Counted from the first letter of the stretch, positions 53,999 to 63,793 are shown. The stretch: 64,000 nt of DNA from Streptomyces collinus Tu 365 (GCF_000444875.1 NC_021985.1:2985535-3049534), one strand, 5' to 3'. Numbers and translations are program-made. The notes: generated from the letters alone by a model not told the origin.

Positions 53999-56900
53999 TC
54001 AGGACGGCAGGTCCGGCAGGTCCGGCGGGGTCTTGGCGGGCCGCTCCTGCAGTGCCTCCAGCGCGAGCGCGATCGCCGCGTCGAGCTGGGCGTCCCGGCC
54101 CGCCGCCCAGTCCTGCGGGCGCTGGACCACCTCCACGTCCGGGTCCACGCCGTGGTTCTCCACGCCCCAGCCGTAACCCTCCAGCCAGAAGGCGTACTTG
54201 GGCTGGGTGATCAGGGTGCCGTCGACCAGGCGGTAGCGGCTGTCGATGCCGATGACGCCGCCCCAGGTGCGGGTGCCGACGACCGGGCCGATGCCGAGGG
54301 CGCGGATCGCCGCGTTGACGATGTCGCCGTCGGACCCGGAGAACTCGTTGGCGACGGCGACGACGGGGCCGCGCGGCGCGTCCAGCGGATAGCTCTCGGC
54401 CCGCATGCCCCGGGGTACGTCCCAGCCGACGATCCGCCGGGCCAGCTTCTCCACGACGAGCTGGGAGGTGTGGCCGCCGCGGTTCTCCCGGACGTCGACG
54501 ACGAGGCCCTCGCGGGCCACCTCGACGCGCAGGTCGCGGTGGATCTGGGCCCAGCCGGGCGCCTGCATGTCGGGCACGTGGAGGTAGCCGAGACGGCCGC
54601 CGGAGCGGGCGTGCACGTGGGCGCGGCGGTCGGCGACCCAGGCGTGGTAGCGCAGGGGTTCCTCGTCCGCGAGCGGGACGACGACCACGTGCCGGGGGTC
54701 GCCGCCGCCGGCGGGCGAGACGGTCAGCTCGACCGGTTTGCCGGCCGTGCCGGTCAGCAGCGGTCCCGGCCCCGTGACCGGGTCGACGGGCTGTCCGCCG
54801 ACGGCGACGATGGCGTCCCCGGGGCGCACGGCGACACCGGGCGCGGCGAGCGGGGAGCGGGCGTCCGGGTCGGAGGTCTCGGTGGGCAGGACGCGGTCGA
54901 CGCGCCAGCCGCCGTCCTCGTGCCGGGAGATGTCGGCGCCGAGCAGGCCCTGGCGGGGCCCGCGGCCGTGGCCGCCGCGCGGGGTGACGTAGGCGTGGGA
55001 GGTGCCGAGTTCGCCCTGCACCTCCCACAGCAGGTCCACCAGGTCGTCGTGGGTGGCGAGGCGGGCGAGGACGGGCCGGTAGCGGTCGAGCACGCCGTCC
55101 CAGTCGACGCCGGCCATGTCCGGGCGCCAGAAGTTGTCCCGCATGATGCGGCCGGTCTCGTCGAACATCTGCCGCCACTCGGCGGCGGGGTCGACCGTCT
55201 GCCGGACCCGGGTCAGGTCGACGGTGACGTTCGAGTCGCGGTCCTCGTCGTCGGAGGCCCGCCGGTCGGCGGGCACCACCCTGAGCCGGCCGTCGGCCCA
55301 CAGCAGCACCCGCTTGCCGTCACCGCTGACCTCGAAGCGGTCCGCGTCGGCGGCGAGATGCTCCAGGCGCTGCTGGGCGAGGTCGTAGCGCTCCAGCTCG
55401 GTCTTGGGGTCGGGGGCGTCCGGGGTGGCCCGGGAGGCGCCGAGGACTCCGCGCACGGGATGGCGCAGCCAGAGCAGGCCGTCCCTGGCGGCGCGCAGGT
55501 TGGAGTAGCGGGCGGCCTCGACCGGGAACGGCACGATGCGGTCGGCCAGGCCGTCGAGGTCGACGCGGGTGACCGGGGTGCCCTCGCTGTCGGGGGTCTC
55601 GTCCTTGTCGGGGGTGCCGAAGGGCCGGCCGTGCCGCTGCGGACCGAACGGGGACGGCGTCGTCGCGGCGAGGGTGATCAGGTGCGGCCGGGCGCCCTCG
55701 ACGAAGGCCAGGTCGAAGACGTGCTCGTCGTAGACCGGGTCGAAGGAGCGGCTGGAGAGGAAGGCGAGGTGCTTGCCGTCCAGGGTGAAGGCGGGCTGGT
55801 AGTCCTGGAAGCGCAGCGGGGTCGCCTCGGTGACCGACAGGTCGGTGGTGTTGGCGATGCGCAGCTGGCACAGCGGGCGCGGGCCGGGGTGCGACCAGGC
55901 GAGCCAGCCGGAGTCGGGTGAGAAGGCGAGGTCGCTGACGTCCCCGTGGTCGCTGCGGTCGACCTCGCGGACCTCGCCGCTGTCCCGCTCGACCAGCAGC
56001 AGCCGTCCGTCGTGCGCGGCCACGGCGGCCCGGCTGCCGTCGGGGGCCACGGCCAGCTCCAGGACGCGGCCGAGCTGTCCGGCGGCGATCCGGCGCGGGG
56101 TCGCGCCGGGGGTGGCGCCGGTGGCGGGCGCGAACTCCAGGGCGTCCTCGCCCTCGGCGTCGGTCACCCACACCGCCCACTCCTCGCCGTCGGCGCGGAA
56201 GGCGCGCGGGAGCCGGGCGCGCACGCCGGGCTGTGCGGCGAGGGCGCGGGCCGGGCCCGAGCGGTGGGTGACCCAGTGGACGGTGCCGCGCACGGCGACC
56301 GCGCTGCCGCGCGCGGTGTGGTCGGGGGTCGCGTGCCCGAACCAGCGGGAGGCGTTCAGCTGGAAGGGCCTGAGATCGACGCGCGGGCCGCCGAGCCGGA
56401 TGTCCAGGCGGCGCGGTTCGGCGCCGTCGAGGTCGTCGAGCAGCCAGAGCTCGCCCGCGCTGGAGTAGACGACGCGGGTGCCGTCGGAGGCGGCGTGGCG
56501 GGCGTAGAAGCCGTCGAGGGGGGTGTGGCGCCGCAGGTCGGACCCGTCGGCGAGGGAGGAGTAGAGGGCTCCGGTGCCCTCGTGGTCGGAGAGGAACGCC
56601 ACCCGGTCGCCGGCCCACAGCGGGTACTCGATGTTGCCGTCCAGGTCCTCGTGCAGCCGGACGAACTCGCCGGCGCCGCGGTCGATCCACAGCTTGCCCG
56701 CGGTGCCGCCCCGGTAGCGCTTCCACCAGGCGGCCTCGCGGCCCATCGGGGCGCTCAGCAGCACGGTGTGCGGCCCGTGGGCGATGTCGCCGACCGGACC
56801 GTGGGGCAGGGTGGCGGCCGGTCCGCCGTCCAGCGGGACGGCCCGCGCCCAGGTGCGGCGCAGGCTCGCCTGGCCGTGGGTGCTGAGTGCGAGGACCTCG

Positions 56901-57214
56901 CCGTCCGGGGTCCAGCCGCGCACCTGGGTCTTGAGGCTCCCCCAGTGGGTCAGCCGCCTGGAGGGCCCGCCGTCGACCGGGGCGACGTACACCTCGGGGG
57001 CGCCGTCCCGGGTCGAGGTCCAGGCGAGGGTGGTGCCGTCGGGCGAGATGCGGGGGTGGTTCACCGGCACGTTGTCGGCGCCGGCCCGCCAGGCCCGGCC
57101 GCCGTCCAGGGGGGCCAGCCAGACGTCGTCCTCGGCGGTGAAGGTCACCAAGTCGCCGTTCAGGTGCGGGAATCGGAGGTAGCCGGAGGGTCCTGCCGGA
57201 GCGCTCTGAGTCAC
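53999..57214 (-). CDS. Tricorn-like S41 protease
   Basis: A 1071-residue cytoplasmic protease. The first 650 or so residues form two beta-propeller-like regions with WD/PD40-type repeats (LVTFTAEDDVWLAPLDGGRA; LRFQDYQPAFTLDGKHLAFL). Then come a helical C1 domain (MFDETGRIMRDNFWRPDMAG), a PDZ domain (GDAIVAVGGQPVDPVTG) and the S41 core with the nucleophile Ser in NEFSGSDGDIV. Tricorn degrades oligopeptides made by the proteasome, which Streptomyces has. The length matches full tricorn homologues. Confidence 0.93.
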   Translation of the reverse strand: MTQSAPAGPSGYLRFPHLNGDLVTFTAEDDVWLAPLDGGRAWRAGADNVPVNHPRISPDGTTLAWTSTRDGAPEVYVAPVDGGPSRRLTHWGSLKTQVRGWTPDGEVLALSTHGQASLRRTWARAVPLDGGPAATLPHGPVGDIAHGPHTVLLSAPMGREAAWWKRYRGGTAGKLWIDRGAGEFVRLHEDLDGNIEYPLWAGDRVAFLSDHEGTGALYSSLADGSDLRRHTPLDGFYARHAASDGTRVVYSSAGELWLLDDLDGAEPRRLDIRLGGPRVDLRPFQLNASRWFGHATPDHTARGSAVAVRGTVHWVTHRSGPARALAAQPGVRARLPRAFRADGEEWAVWVTDAEGEDALEFAPATGATPGATPRRIAAGQLGRVLELAVAPDGSRAAVAAHDGRLLLVERDSGEVREVDRSDHGDVSDLAFSPDSGWLAWSHPGPRPLCQLRIANTTDLSVTEATPLRFQDYQPAFTLDGKHLAFLSSRSFDPVYDEHVFDLAFVEGARPHLITLAATTPSPFGPQRHGRPFGTPDKDETPDSEGTPVTRVDLDGLADRIVPFPVEAARYSNLRAARDGLLWLRHPVRGVLGASRATPDAPDPKTELERYDLAQQRLEHLAADADRFEVSGDGKRVLLWADGRLRVVPADRRASDDEDRDSNVTVDLTRVRQTVDPAAEWRQMFDETGRIMRDNFWRPDMAGVDWDGVLDRYRPVLARLATHDDLVDLLWEVQGELGTSHAYVTPRGGHGRGPRQGLLGADISRHEDGGWRVDRVLPTETSDPDARSPLAAPGVAVRPGDAIVAVGGQPVDPVTGPGPLLTGTAGKPVELTVSPAGGGDPRHVVVVPLADEEPLRYHAWVADRRAHVHARSGGRLGYLHVPDMQAPGWAQIHRDLRVEVAREGLVVDVRENRGGHTSQLVVEKLARRIVGWDVPRGMRAESYPLDAPRGPVVAVANEFSGSDGDIVNAAIRALGIGPVVGTRTWGGVIGIDSRYRLVDGTLITQPKYAFWLEGYGWGVENHGVDPDVEVVQRPQDWAAGRDAQLDAAIALALEALQERPAKTPPDLPDLPS

Positions 57215-57259
57215 CCCGTCACTCTACGCAGCGGCCGGTGCGTCCGCCCCCGGTTCGGA

Positions 57260-57820
57260 TCACTTGCCCTCCACGGGCCAGCAGGTCGGGTCGCCCTTGC
57301 ACCACAGGGTCCGGGTGACGGTGACCGTGACGGTGGGCTGCCCGCCGGTGGGGCGATAGGTGACGGGCGGCCGGTACGTCGGCCCGGTCGTGGCGTCGCA
57401 GTCGCCGAGCCCGCTGACCCGGAACACCTGCCGGCCGCCGACCCGGGCGGTCAGGTCCCCGCGCACGCAGGCGCCGTCGACGGCCCTGGTCACCCTGCCC
57501 GTGACGGTGATCTTCCGGCCGTCCTCGGTCTTCCCCTGGCAGTCGACGGAGACGACGGTGGTCTCGGTCGGCGAGGGGGACCTCCCCGGCGTGTAGCCGC
57601 CCTTGCCGTAGTTGCCGGTGCAGGTGAGCCAACTGATGTCCACGTGACGGCGCTTGAGTTCGTCGGTGGCGGTCTTGTCGGTGGTGTACGCCACCGCGGC
57701 CGAGCTGAGGTCACCCGGCTGACACGCCGTCACCACGCCCACCGTCACCATCGCGAGTCCCGCCACGGCCAGTGCGCGCGTGGCTCGTGGCCGCTGTCCG
57801 ATTCGTCTCGAAGCCCCCAT
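57260..57820 (-). CDS. Probable lipoprotein of unknown function
   Basis: A 186-residue exported protein. The N-terminus has basic residues, a hydrophobic run (ALAVAGLAMVTVGVV) and a lipobox-like VTAC with Cys33. The mature part has several Cys (LTCTGNYGKG, SVDCQGK, ACVRGDL, LWCKGDPTC) that may pair, and a Thr-rich PTVTVTVTRT stretch near the end. I recognise no named domain. It is separated from the tricorn-like gene by 45 bp on the same strand. Confidence 0.75.
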   Translation of the reverse strand: MGASRRIGQRPRATRALAVAGLAMVTVGVVTACQPGDLSSAAVAYTTDKTATDELKRRHVDISWLTCTGNYGKGGYTPGRSPSPTETTVVSVDCQGKTEDGRKITVTGRVTRAVDGACVRGDLTARVGGRQVFRVSGLGDCDATTGPTYRPPVTYRPTGGQPTVTVTVTRTLWCKGDPTCWPVEGK

Positions 57821-57946
57821 GCAGGGCAGCGTGCCACCGGTGCGGGCGGTGCGGAAGACCGCTTACGGCCACTCACCCGTTCGGGCGCGCGCCCGTGGGG
57901 CGGCCTTGGGGCGGCCGTGGCGTCCGGGCCGACGTAGGCTGACCCG

Positions 57947-58366
57947 ATGGGCGGGAGAGGCAGACTCAGACGACTGGCCGGGCCGGACGGGGAGTCGTGG
58001 TGGTGGCGGGTCGGGCACCGGCACCGGGCCGACGGCGCCCCCTGCCAGGAGACGCTGGTGCTGTACCGGGACGGCCGGACCGACCGGCCCGCCGCCCGGC
58101 TCGTCTTCCGGGGCGGCCCGGGACGGGTGGCGGGCAGCGAGGCGTACAGCCACTCCGGGCTCGTGAGCGACGAGCACGGGAACACGGCCAATCTCCACCT
58201 GCCGTCCGTCGTACGGGCGTTCGTGGACGTGGTGCGGGCACGGGAGACGGCCGGCGGCGAGGCGCACTGCGGCGAGATGGACGGCTGGCCGCTGCTCCCG
58301 GCGGCCGTCAGGTACGCAGCAGCAGCCACTCCTGGAGCTCCACCATGTTCCCCTCCGGGTCCTTGA
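57947..58366 (+). CDS. Conserved hypothetical protein
   Basis: A 139-residue protein beginning MGGRGRLRRLAGPDGESWWW. It has a Trp-rich N-terminus (SWWWRVGHRHR), a beta-rich middle (ETLVLYRDGRTDRPAARLVF) and a helical segment (LPSVVRAFVDVVRARE). The last 20 or so residues are Pro/Ala-rich. I recognise similar hypothetical proteins in other Streptomyces. It has no assigned function. Its 3' end overlaps the VOC gene antisense by 59 bp. Confidence 0.6.
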   Translation: MGGRGRLRRLAGPDGESWWWRVGHRHRADGAPCQETLVLYRDGRTDRPAARLVFRGGPGRVAGSEAYSHSGLVSDEHGNTANLHLPSVVRAFVDVVRARETAGGEAHCGEMDGWPLLPAAVRYAAAATPGAPPCSPPGP

Positions 58367-58700
58367 GGTGGGCCACCCGCATGCGGTCCGTCATGGGGGC
58401 GGGCCCGTGCAGGACGGTCGCGCCGCGGGAGCCGATCTCCTCGCAGTAGGCGTCCAGGTCGTCGACGCGCAGGACGACCAGGGAGCGGTGGCCCGTGGCG
58501 GCGCCGCCCAGTTCGGGAAGGACGCCGGCCATCATGGCGCGGTCCTGGAGCGCGATCCCGGCCGAGCCGGCGTGCGGGCTGAACTTCTCGTACGGGCCCT
58601 CGGCCGCTCCGGACTGCGGGGTGAGGCCGAGGACCTCGGCGTAGAACCGGTAGCAGGCCGGGAAGTCGGTGACGAGGAGCCGTATCTGGGCGAGTTCCAT
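58308..58700 (-). CDS. VOC/glyoxalase-fold protein
   Basis: A 130-residue protein with the paired beta-alpha-beta-beta-beta modules of the vicinal oxygen chelate superfamily (MELAQIRLLVTDFPACYRFY; VVLRVDDLDAYCEEIGSRGA; DRMRVAHLKDPEGNMVELQE). The last metal-ligand Glu in MVELQEW is present. The ATG at 58700 has GAGGGA 4 bp upstream. The substrate is unknown. It starts 14 bp after the rsmE stop. Confidence 0.85.
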   Translation of the reverse strand: MELAQIRLLVTDFPACYRFYAEVLGLTPQSGAAEGPYEKFSPHAGSAGIALQDRAMMAGVLPELGGAATGHRSLVVLRVDDLDAYCEEIGSRGATVLHGPAPMTDRMRVAHLKDPEGNMVELQEWLLLRT

Positions 58701-58714
58701 CGTGTCCCTCGGGG

Positions 58715-59461
58715 TCAGGACCAGCGGCCGGTGCGGCCCAGGAGCAGGGCCGCGGCGGCGGTGCCGGCGGTGGACGTGCGCAGGACGGAGGGGCCGAGCA
58801 CGTAGGCGCGGGCACCCGCCTCCTCGAAGAGGGCCAACTCGTCGCGGGAGACTCCGCCTTCGGGCCCGACCACCAGCACGATCTCGCCCCGGTCGGGGAG
58901 TTCGGCGGTGGCCAGCGGCGCGCTGCCGTGCGCGAAGTCGGAGTGCAGCACGGCGGCGAAGTCGGCCCCGGCGAGGAGCGCGGCGACCTGCTTGGTGGTG
59001 GCCGCGTCCGCGATCTCGGGGAAGCGGACCCGGCGGGACTGCTTGCCGGCCTCCCGGGCGGTGGCCCGCCACTTGCCGAGGGCCTTCAGCCCGCGGTCGC
59101 CCCGCCACTGGGTGACGCAGCGGGCCGCCTGCCAGGGCACGACGGCGTCGACGCCGACCTCCGTCATGGTCTCGACGGCGACCTCACCGCGGTCTCCCTT
59201 GGGCAGGGCCTGCACGACGGTGATGCGCGGTGCGGGCTCCGGCTCCTCGGTGACGGCGCCCAGGCGGACGATCAGCCGGTCCTTGCCCTCGGTGCCGATC
59301 ACCTCGCACACGGCGTGGCGTCCGGCGCCGTCCGTGAGGACGACCTCCTCGCCCGCCTCGAGGCGCTTGACCGAGACCGCGTGGCGGCCCTCGGGCCCGT
59401 CCAGGACGTAGCGGTGACCGTCCGCGTCGAAGTGCTCGACGACGAAGACCGGTGCCGTCAT
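58715..59461 (-). CDS. rsmE: 16S rRNA m3U1498 methyltransferase
   Basis: A 248-residue SPOUT-class methyltransferase. The N-terminal PUA-like domain begins with HRYVLDGPEGRHAVSVKRLE. The C-terminal knot has the SAM loop IVLVVGPEGGVSRDEL and the final VLRTSTAGTAAAALL. It overlaps the nitronate monooxygenase stop by 4 bp, and dnaJ/hrcA lie further upstream, the usual actinobacterial order. Confidence 0.94.
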   Translation of the reverse strand: MTAPVFVVEHFDADGHRYVLDGPEGRHAVSVKRLEAGEEVVLTDGAGRHAVCEVIGTEGKDRLIVRLGAVTEEPEPAPRITVVQALPKGDRGEVAVETMTEVGVDAVVPWQAARCVTQWRGDRGLKALGKWRATAREAGKQSRRVRFPEIADAATTKQVAALLAGADFAAVLHSDFAHGSAPLATAELPDRGEIVLVVGPEGGVSRDELALFEEAGARAYVLGPSVLRTSTAGTAAAALLLGRTGRWS

Positions 59462-60546
59462 CGCCCCTCACCTCCCGCGCCGGCCGGGCCCGACAACGCT
59501 GTCCGGGCCGCGGTGAGTTCGGCCGTCAGCACCCGCACGAGTTCACCGGCGGGCAGCTCGCGGGCCATCCGGTGGCCCTGGCCGGCCCACAGCGCCATGC
59601 CCTGGGCGTCTCCCGCCTTGGCCGCGGCCTTGCGCAGCGGCGAGGTCAGGTGGTGGACCTCGGGGTACGCGGCGGGGGCGTACGGGCCGTGCTCGCGCAG
59701 GAAGCGGTTGACCAGGGCGCGCGCCGGGCGGCCGGAGAAGGCCCGGGTCAGCTCGGTACGCGTGAACAGCGGGTTGGTCAGCGCCTGCCTGTGCGGGGCG
59801 GGCGCGCCGGACTCGTGGGTGGCGACGAACGCGGTGCCGAGCTGGGCCGCGCTCGCGCCCGCGGCGAGGACGGCGGCGATCTGGGCGCCGCGCATGATGC
59901 CGCCGGCCGCGACGACCGGGATGCGCACGGTCTCGCGGACCTGCGCGAGAAGCGAGAGCAGCCCGATGCCGGAGCCGTCGTTCTCCGCGAGGTCCCGGTG
60001 GGTGCCCTGGTGGCCGCCGGCCTCGACACCCTGCGCGATCACCGCGTCCGCACCCGCCCGCTCGACGGCGAGGGCCTCCTCGGCGGTGGTGGCGGTGACC
60101 AGGGTGAGGGTGCCGGCCCGGCGCAGCGAGTCGAGGACGTCCCCGCCGGGCACACCGAAGTGGAAGGAGACCACCGGGACCGGGTTGTCGAGGAGGACGG
60201 CGAGCTTGGCGTCGTAGCCGTCGTCGCGTCCGCTGTCGGGGTCGCCCAGCTCGGTCTCGTACCAGGCGGCCTCGCCGGCCAGCTGGTGCGCGTAGACCTC
60301 CACCGCGCCCGACTCCGCGTACTCGGGCTGGGGCATGAAGAGGTTCACGCCGAACGGGCGGGACGTGAGCCCGCGCAGCTGCTTGATCTCCTGGTACATG
60401 CCGTCGGCGGTCTTGTACCCGGCGGCGAGGAAGCCGAGACCGCCCGCCTCGGACACGGCGGCCGCGAGCTGCGGGACGGAGACACCGCCCGCCATGGGGG
60501 CCTGCACGATCGGAAGTGGGAAGAGATCGGTCAGTGCGGAGGACAT
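59458..60546 (-). CDS. Nitronate monooxygenase (2-nitropropane dioxygenase-like)
   Basis: A 362-residue FMN-dependent TIM-barrel enzyme oxidising alkyl nitronates such as propionate-3-nitronate. Flavin-binding motifs include PIVQAPMAGGVSVPQLAAAV, GADAVIAQGVEAGGHQGTHR with the catalytic His, and PVVAAGGIMRGAQIAAVLAA. It overlaps rsmE by 4 bp. The 168 bp upstream hold two hairpins that end the dnaJ transcript. Confidence 0.9.
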   Translation of the reverse strand: MSSALTDLFPLPIVQAPMAGGVSVPQLAAAVSEAGGLGFLAAGYKTADGMYQEIKQLRGLTSRPFGVNLFMPQPEYAESGAVEVYAHQLAGEAAWYETELGDPDSGRDDGYDAKLAVLLDNPVPVVSFHFGVPGGDVLDSLRRAGTLTLVTATTAEEALAVERAGADAVIAQGVEAGGHQGTHRDLAENDGSGIGLLSLLAQVRETVRIPVVAAGGIMRGAQIAAVLAAGASAAQLGTAFVATHESGAPAPHRQALTNPLFTRTELTRAFSGRPARALVNRFLREHGPYAPAAYPEVHHLTSPLRKAAAKAGDAQGMALWAGQGHRMARELPAGELVRVLTAELTAARTALSGPAGAGGEGR

Positions 60547-60635
60547 GAGCGCATGTTGTCACGTCCTTGAAACAAGTCCGAATCCGGGCGTCCGGCGGCA
60601 TAGGCCAGTGGCACAGGGGGTCCGGGCGCCCCGTG

Positions 60636-60659
60636 CGCACCGCCGCCGACGGCGGTGCG
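60636..60659 (-). terminator. Second hairpin after dnaJ
   Basis: CGCACCGCCG (60636-60645), loop CCGA, CGGCGGTGCG (60650-60659): a perfect 10-bp stem with a 4-nt loop, 56 bp past the dnaJ stop. Confidence 0.7.
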
Positions 60660-60674
60660 GGCCGTGGACCGGGC

Positions 60675-60701
60675 GGCGGTCCGGACCGGGTCCGGACCGC
60701 C
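60675..60701 (-). terminator. First hairpin after dnaJ
   Basis: GGCGGTCCGG (60675-60684), a 7-nt loop, CCGGACCGCC (60692-60701): a perfect 10-bp stem starting 14 bp past the dnaJ stop. With the next hairpin it forms a tandem terminator. Confidence 0.7.
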
Positions 60702-60714
60702 CTGCCGGCCGGCG

Positions 60715-61851
60715 TCAGCGCCCGTTGAAGGCGTCCTTCAGCCGTGAGAACAGGCCCTGCTGGCCCGGCTGGAACTGACCCTGGGGCCGCTCCTCGCCGC
60801 GCAGCTTCGACAGCTCGCGCAGCAGCCGCTCCTGCTCGGGGTCGAGCTTGGTCGGCGTGGTGACCTCGACGTGCACGATCAGGTCGCCCCGGCCGCCGCC
60901 GCGCAGGTGCGTGACGCCCCGGTTGTGCAGCGGGATCGACTGGCCGGACTGGGTGCCGGGCCGGATGTCGACCTCCTCCATCCCGTCCAGGGTCTCCAGC
61001 GGCACCTTGGTGCCGAGGGCCGCCGCGGTCATCGGGATGGTGACCGTGCAGTGCAGGTCGTCGCCGCGCCGCTGGAAGGTCGAGTGCGGCAGCTCGTGGA
61101 TCTCGACGTAGAGGTCGCCGGCCGGACCGCCGCCGGGGCCGACCTCGCCCTCGCCGGCGAGCTGGATCCGGGTGCCGTTGTCGACACCGGCCGGGATCTT
61201 CACCGTCAGGGTGCGGCGGGAGCGGATCCGGCCGTCGCCCGCGCACTCCGGGCAGGGGGTCGGCACGACCGTGCCGAAGCCCTGGCACTGGGGGCAGGGG
61301 CGGGAGGTCATGACCTGGCCGAGGAAGGACCGGGTCACCTGGGAGACCTCGCCGCGGCCGCGGCACATGTCACAGGTCTGGGCGCTGGTGCCGGGCGCCG
61401 CGCCCTCGCCGTTGCAGGTGTTGCAGACGATCGCGGTGTCGACCTGGATGTCCTTGGTCGTCCCGAAGGCCGCCTCGTCCAGCTCGACCTCGATGCGGAT
61501 CATCGCGTCCTGGCCGCGCCGGGTGCGTGAGCGCGGTCCGCGCTGCGACGCCGTGCCGAAGAACGCGTCCATGATGTCGGAGAAGTTGCCGAAGCCGCCG
61601 GCGCCGAAGCCGCCCGCGCCCGCGCCGCCCGCCTGGGAGAGCGGGTCGCCGCCGAGGTCGTAGACCTGCTTCTTCTGCGGGTCCGACAGCACCTCGTAGG
61701 CGGCGTTGATCTCCTTGAACCGCTCCTGGGTCTTCGGATCGGGGTTGACGTCCGGGTGCAGCTCGCGCGCGAGCCGACGGAACGCCTTCTTGATCTCATC
61801 CTGCGACGCGTCGCGGCGCACGCCGAGAACGGCGTAGTAGTCCGTGGCCAC
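60715..61851 (-). CDS. dnaJ: Chaperone DnaJ (second actinobacterial type)
   Basis: A 378-residue type I J protein. The J domain has the HPD motif (RELHPDVNPD) that stimulates DnaK. It is followed by a Gly-rich region (GGAGAGGFGAGGFGNF) and four CxxCxGxG-type zinc repeats (CNTCNGEG, CDMCRGRG, CPQCQGFG, CPECAGDG), then the substrate-binding C-terminal domains. It directly follows hrcA (adjacent stop and start) and is under the same CIRCE site. Confidence 0.96.
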   Translation of the reverse strand: MATDYYAVLGVRRDASQDEIKKAFRRLARELHPDVNPDPKTQERFKEINAAYEVLSDPQKKQVYDLGGDPLSQAGGAGAGGFGAGGFGNFSDIMDAFFGTASQRGPRSRTRRGQDAMIRIEVELDEAAFGTTKDIQVDTAIVCNTCNGEGAAPGTSAQTCDMCRGRGEVSQVTRSFLGQVMTSRPCPQCQGFGTVVPTPCPECAGDGRIRSRRTLTVKIPAGVDNGTRIQLAGEGEVGPGGGPAGDLYVEIHELPHSTFQRRGDDLHCTVTIPMTAAALGTKVPLETLDGMEEVDIRPGTQSGQSIPLHNRGVTHLRGGGRGDLIVHVEVTTPTKLDPEQERLLRELSKLRGEERPQGQFQPGQQGLFSRLKDAFNGR

Positions 61852-62868
61852 TTACGACTCCGCCAGGATCTGTCCGACGTACCGTGCCACTGCGCGTACC
61901 GCTCCCATCGTTCCCGGATAGTCCATGCGGGTCGGTCCGACCACGCCGAGCTTGGCAACCGCCTCGCCGCCCGAACCGTAGCCGACCGACACCACGGAGG
62001 TGGAGTTGAGTCCCTCATGGGCGTTCTCGTGCCCGATGCGCACCATCACGCCCGGATCCTTCGCCTCGCCCAGGAGCTTGAGGAGCACGACCTGCTCCTC
62101 AAGAGCCTCCAGGACGGGCCGGATCGTGAGGGGGAAGTCATGTCCGAAACGGGTGAGATTGGCGGTACCGCCGATCATCAACCGCTCCTCGTTCTCCTCC
62201 ACCAGTGTCTCCAGCAGAGTGGAGAGCACGGTGGAGACCGTACCGCGATCCTCGGCCTCGAAGCCCTCGGGGAGGTCCTCGACCAGGCGCGGCACATCGC
62301 TGAACCGGCGGCCGGCGACCCGGCTGTTCAGCCGGGCCCTGAGGTCGGCCAGGGACGCGTCGCCGAACGGCGCCGGGCAGTCGACCATCCGCTGCTCGAC
62401 CCGGCCGGTGTCCGTGATCAGCACGAGCATCACCCGCGCGGGCGCGAGTGAGAGCAGCTCCACGTGCCGGACGGTGGACCGGGTCAGGGACGGGTACTGC
62501 ACGACGGCGACCTGCCGGGTGAGCTGCGCGAGCAGCCGCACCGTGCGGGCCACGACGTCGTCGAGGTCGACGGCGCCCTCGAGGAAGTTCTGGATGGCCC
62601 GGCGCTCGGGCCCGGTCATCGGCTTGACGCCCGCGAGCTTGTCCACGAACAGCCGGTAGCCCTTGTCGGTGGGGATGCGCCCGGCGCTGGTGTGCGGCTG
62701 AGCGATGTAGCCCTCGTCCTCCAGGGCCGCCATGTCGTTGCGCACCGTCGCCGGGGAGACGCCGAGGTTGTGCCGTTCGGTGAGCGCCTTGGAGCCCACC
62801 GGCTCCTCGGTGCCCACGTAGTCCTGGACGATGGCGCGCAGCACCTTGAGCCTGCGTTCACTCAGCAT
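61852..62868 (-). CDS. hrcA: Heat-inducible transcription repressor HrcA
   Basis: A 338-residue repressor that binds CIRCE elements and is controlled by GroEL. The N-terminal winged helix ([40 protein letters not shown]) is followed by the HrcA regulatory domain. The ATG at 62868 has GGAGG 9 bp upstream. A CIRCE element lies 50 bp upstream, so the hrcA-dnaJ operon is autoregulated. Confidence 0.96.
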   Translation of the reverse strand: MLSERRLKVLRAIVQDYVGTEEPVGSKALTERHNLGVSPATVRNDMAALEDEGYIAQPHTSAGRIPTDKGYRLFVDKLAGVKPMTGPERRAIQNFLEGAVDLDDVVARTVRLLAQLTRQVAVVQYPSLTRSTVRHVELLSLAPARVMLVLITDTGRVEQRMVDCPAPFGDASLADLRARLNSRVAGRRFSDVPRLVEDLPEGFEAEDRGTVSTVLSTLLETLVEENEERLMIGGTANLTRFGHDFPLTIRPVLEALEEQVVLLKLLGEAKDPGVMVRIGHENAHEGLNSTSVVSVGYGSGGEAVAKLGVVGPTRMDYPGTMGAVRAVARYVGQILAES

Positions 62869-62917
62869 CCGCGCACACCTCCAGCATGTCGTCCCCTGGG
62901 ACCTTCGAGTGGTCCAT

Positions 62918-62944
62918 CTGGCACTCTGCGTGTCCGAGTGCCAG
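62918..62944. promoter_or_regulatory. CIRCE operator of hrcA-dnaJ
   Basis: CTGGCACTC (62918-62926), 9 bp, GAGTGCCAG (62936-62944). It keeps the GCACTC-N9-GAGTGC core of the CIRCE consensus with perfect 9-bp arms, although the outer bases (TTA...TAA) are replaced by CTG...CAG. It lies 50 bp upstream of hrcA. Confidence 0.85.
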
Positions 62945-63030
62945 CGTTCCCCGGCCCAGTGTACGGCCGTGGGGTACTCACTGGGCAAGGTCGGTCCTGC
63001 CGTGCGGGGTCGTAGCGCTAGCGTCGCGGT

Positions 63031-63759
63031 ATGACGGTGACTTGGGAAGAGCTGGGATGGGAGCGGCTGGCCGATGGGATCGGCAGGTGCCGGCTGCCCG
63101 GCTGGGACTGCACCGCGGGCCTGGTGATCGGGCACGGCACGGCGCTGGTGGTGGACGCCGGGTCGAGCCTGGCCGAGGGCGCCCGGCTGCGGGAGTGCGC
63201 CGAGCGGCTGGCGGGCCGGCGTGTGACCCATCTCGCGCTGACCCACCCCCATTTCGACCACGTCTTCGGCACGGCCGCGTTCGCCGGGGCCGACGTGTAC
63301 GCGGCGGTGGGGGCGGAGGCGGTGTTCACCGGCGGGCGCGAGGAGCTGCGTCTGGACGCGGTCCGCCACGGCCTGCCGGCGGACGACGCGGAGGAGGCGG
63401 TGGACACGCTGGCGGCGGGCGCACCCCGGCATCCGGTCTCCGGCGAGCTGACGCTGGACCTCGGGGACGGCCGGCAGGCGCTGCTGGCCAACGTGGGGCC
63501 CGGGCACACCGCGCACGACCTGGCGGTGCTCGTCCCCGGCTCGCCCGAGGTGGTGTTCTGCGGCGACCTGGTCGAGGAGTCCGGCACACCGCAGGCGGGC
63601 CCGGACGCCGTGCCGTCGCGGTGGCCGGCCGCGCTCGACCGGCTGCTGGGGCTGGGCGGCGAGGACGCGCTGTACGTGCCCGGTCACGGTGCGGTGGTGG
63701 ACGCCGGGTTCGTACGGCGGCAGCGCGACGAGCTGGCGGCGCGTTTCGGCGTGTCGTGA
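63031..63759 (+). CDS. Metallo-beta-lactamase-fold hydrolase
   Basis: A 242-residue MBL-fold enzyme. The zinc motif reads [11 protein letters not shown] (H-x-H-x-D-H), with further ligands in [18 protein letters not shown] and VPGHG. The substrate is unknown. No ribosome-binding site is visible. TAGCGT stands 6 bp before the ATG, as expected if the mRNA begins at the start codon (leaderless). It is divergent from hrcA. Confidence 0.88.
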   Translation: MTVTWEELGWERLADGIGRCRLPGWDCTAGLVIGHGTALVVDAGSSLAEGARLRECAERLAGRRVTHLALTHPHFDHVFGTAAFAGADVYAAVGAEAVFTGGREELRLDAVRHGLPADDAEEAVDTLAAGAPRHPVSGELTLDLGDGRQALLANVGPGHTAHDLAVLVPGSPEVVFCGDLVEESGTPQAGPDAVPSRWPAALDRLLGLGGEDALYVPGHGAVVDAGFVRRQRDELAARFGVS

Positions 63760-63793
63760 GCCTGGGGCGGCGGCTTCTCCTATCGTCACTCGA

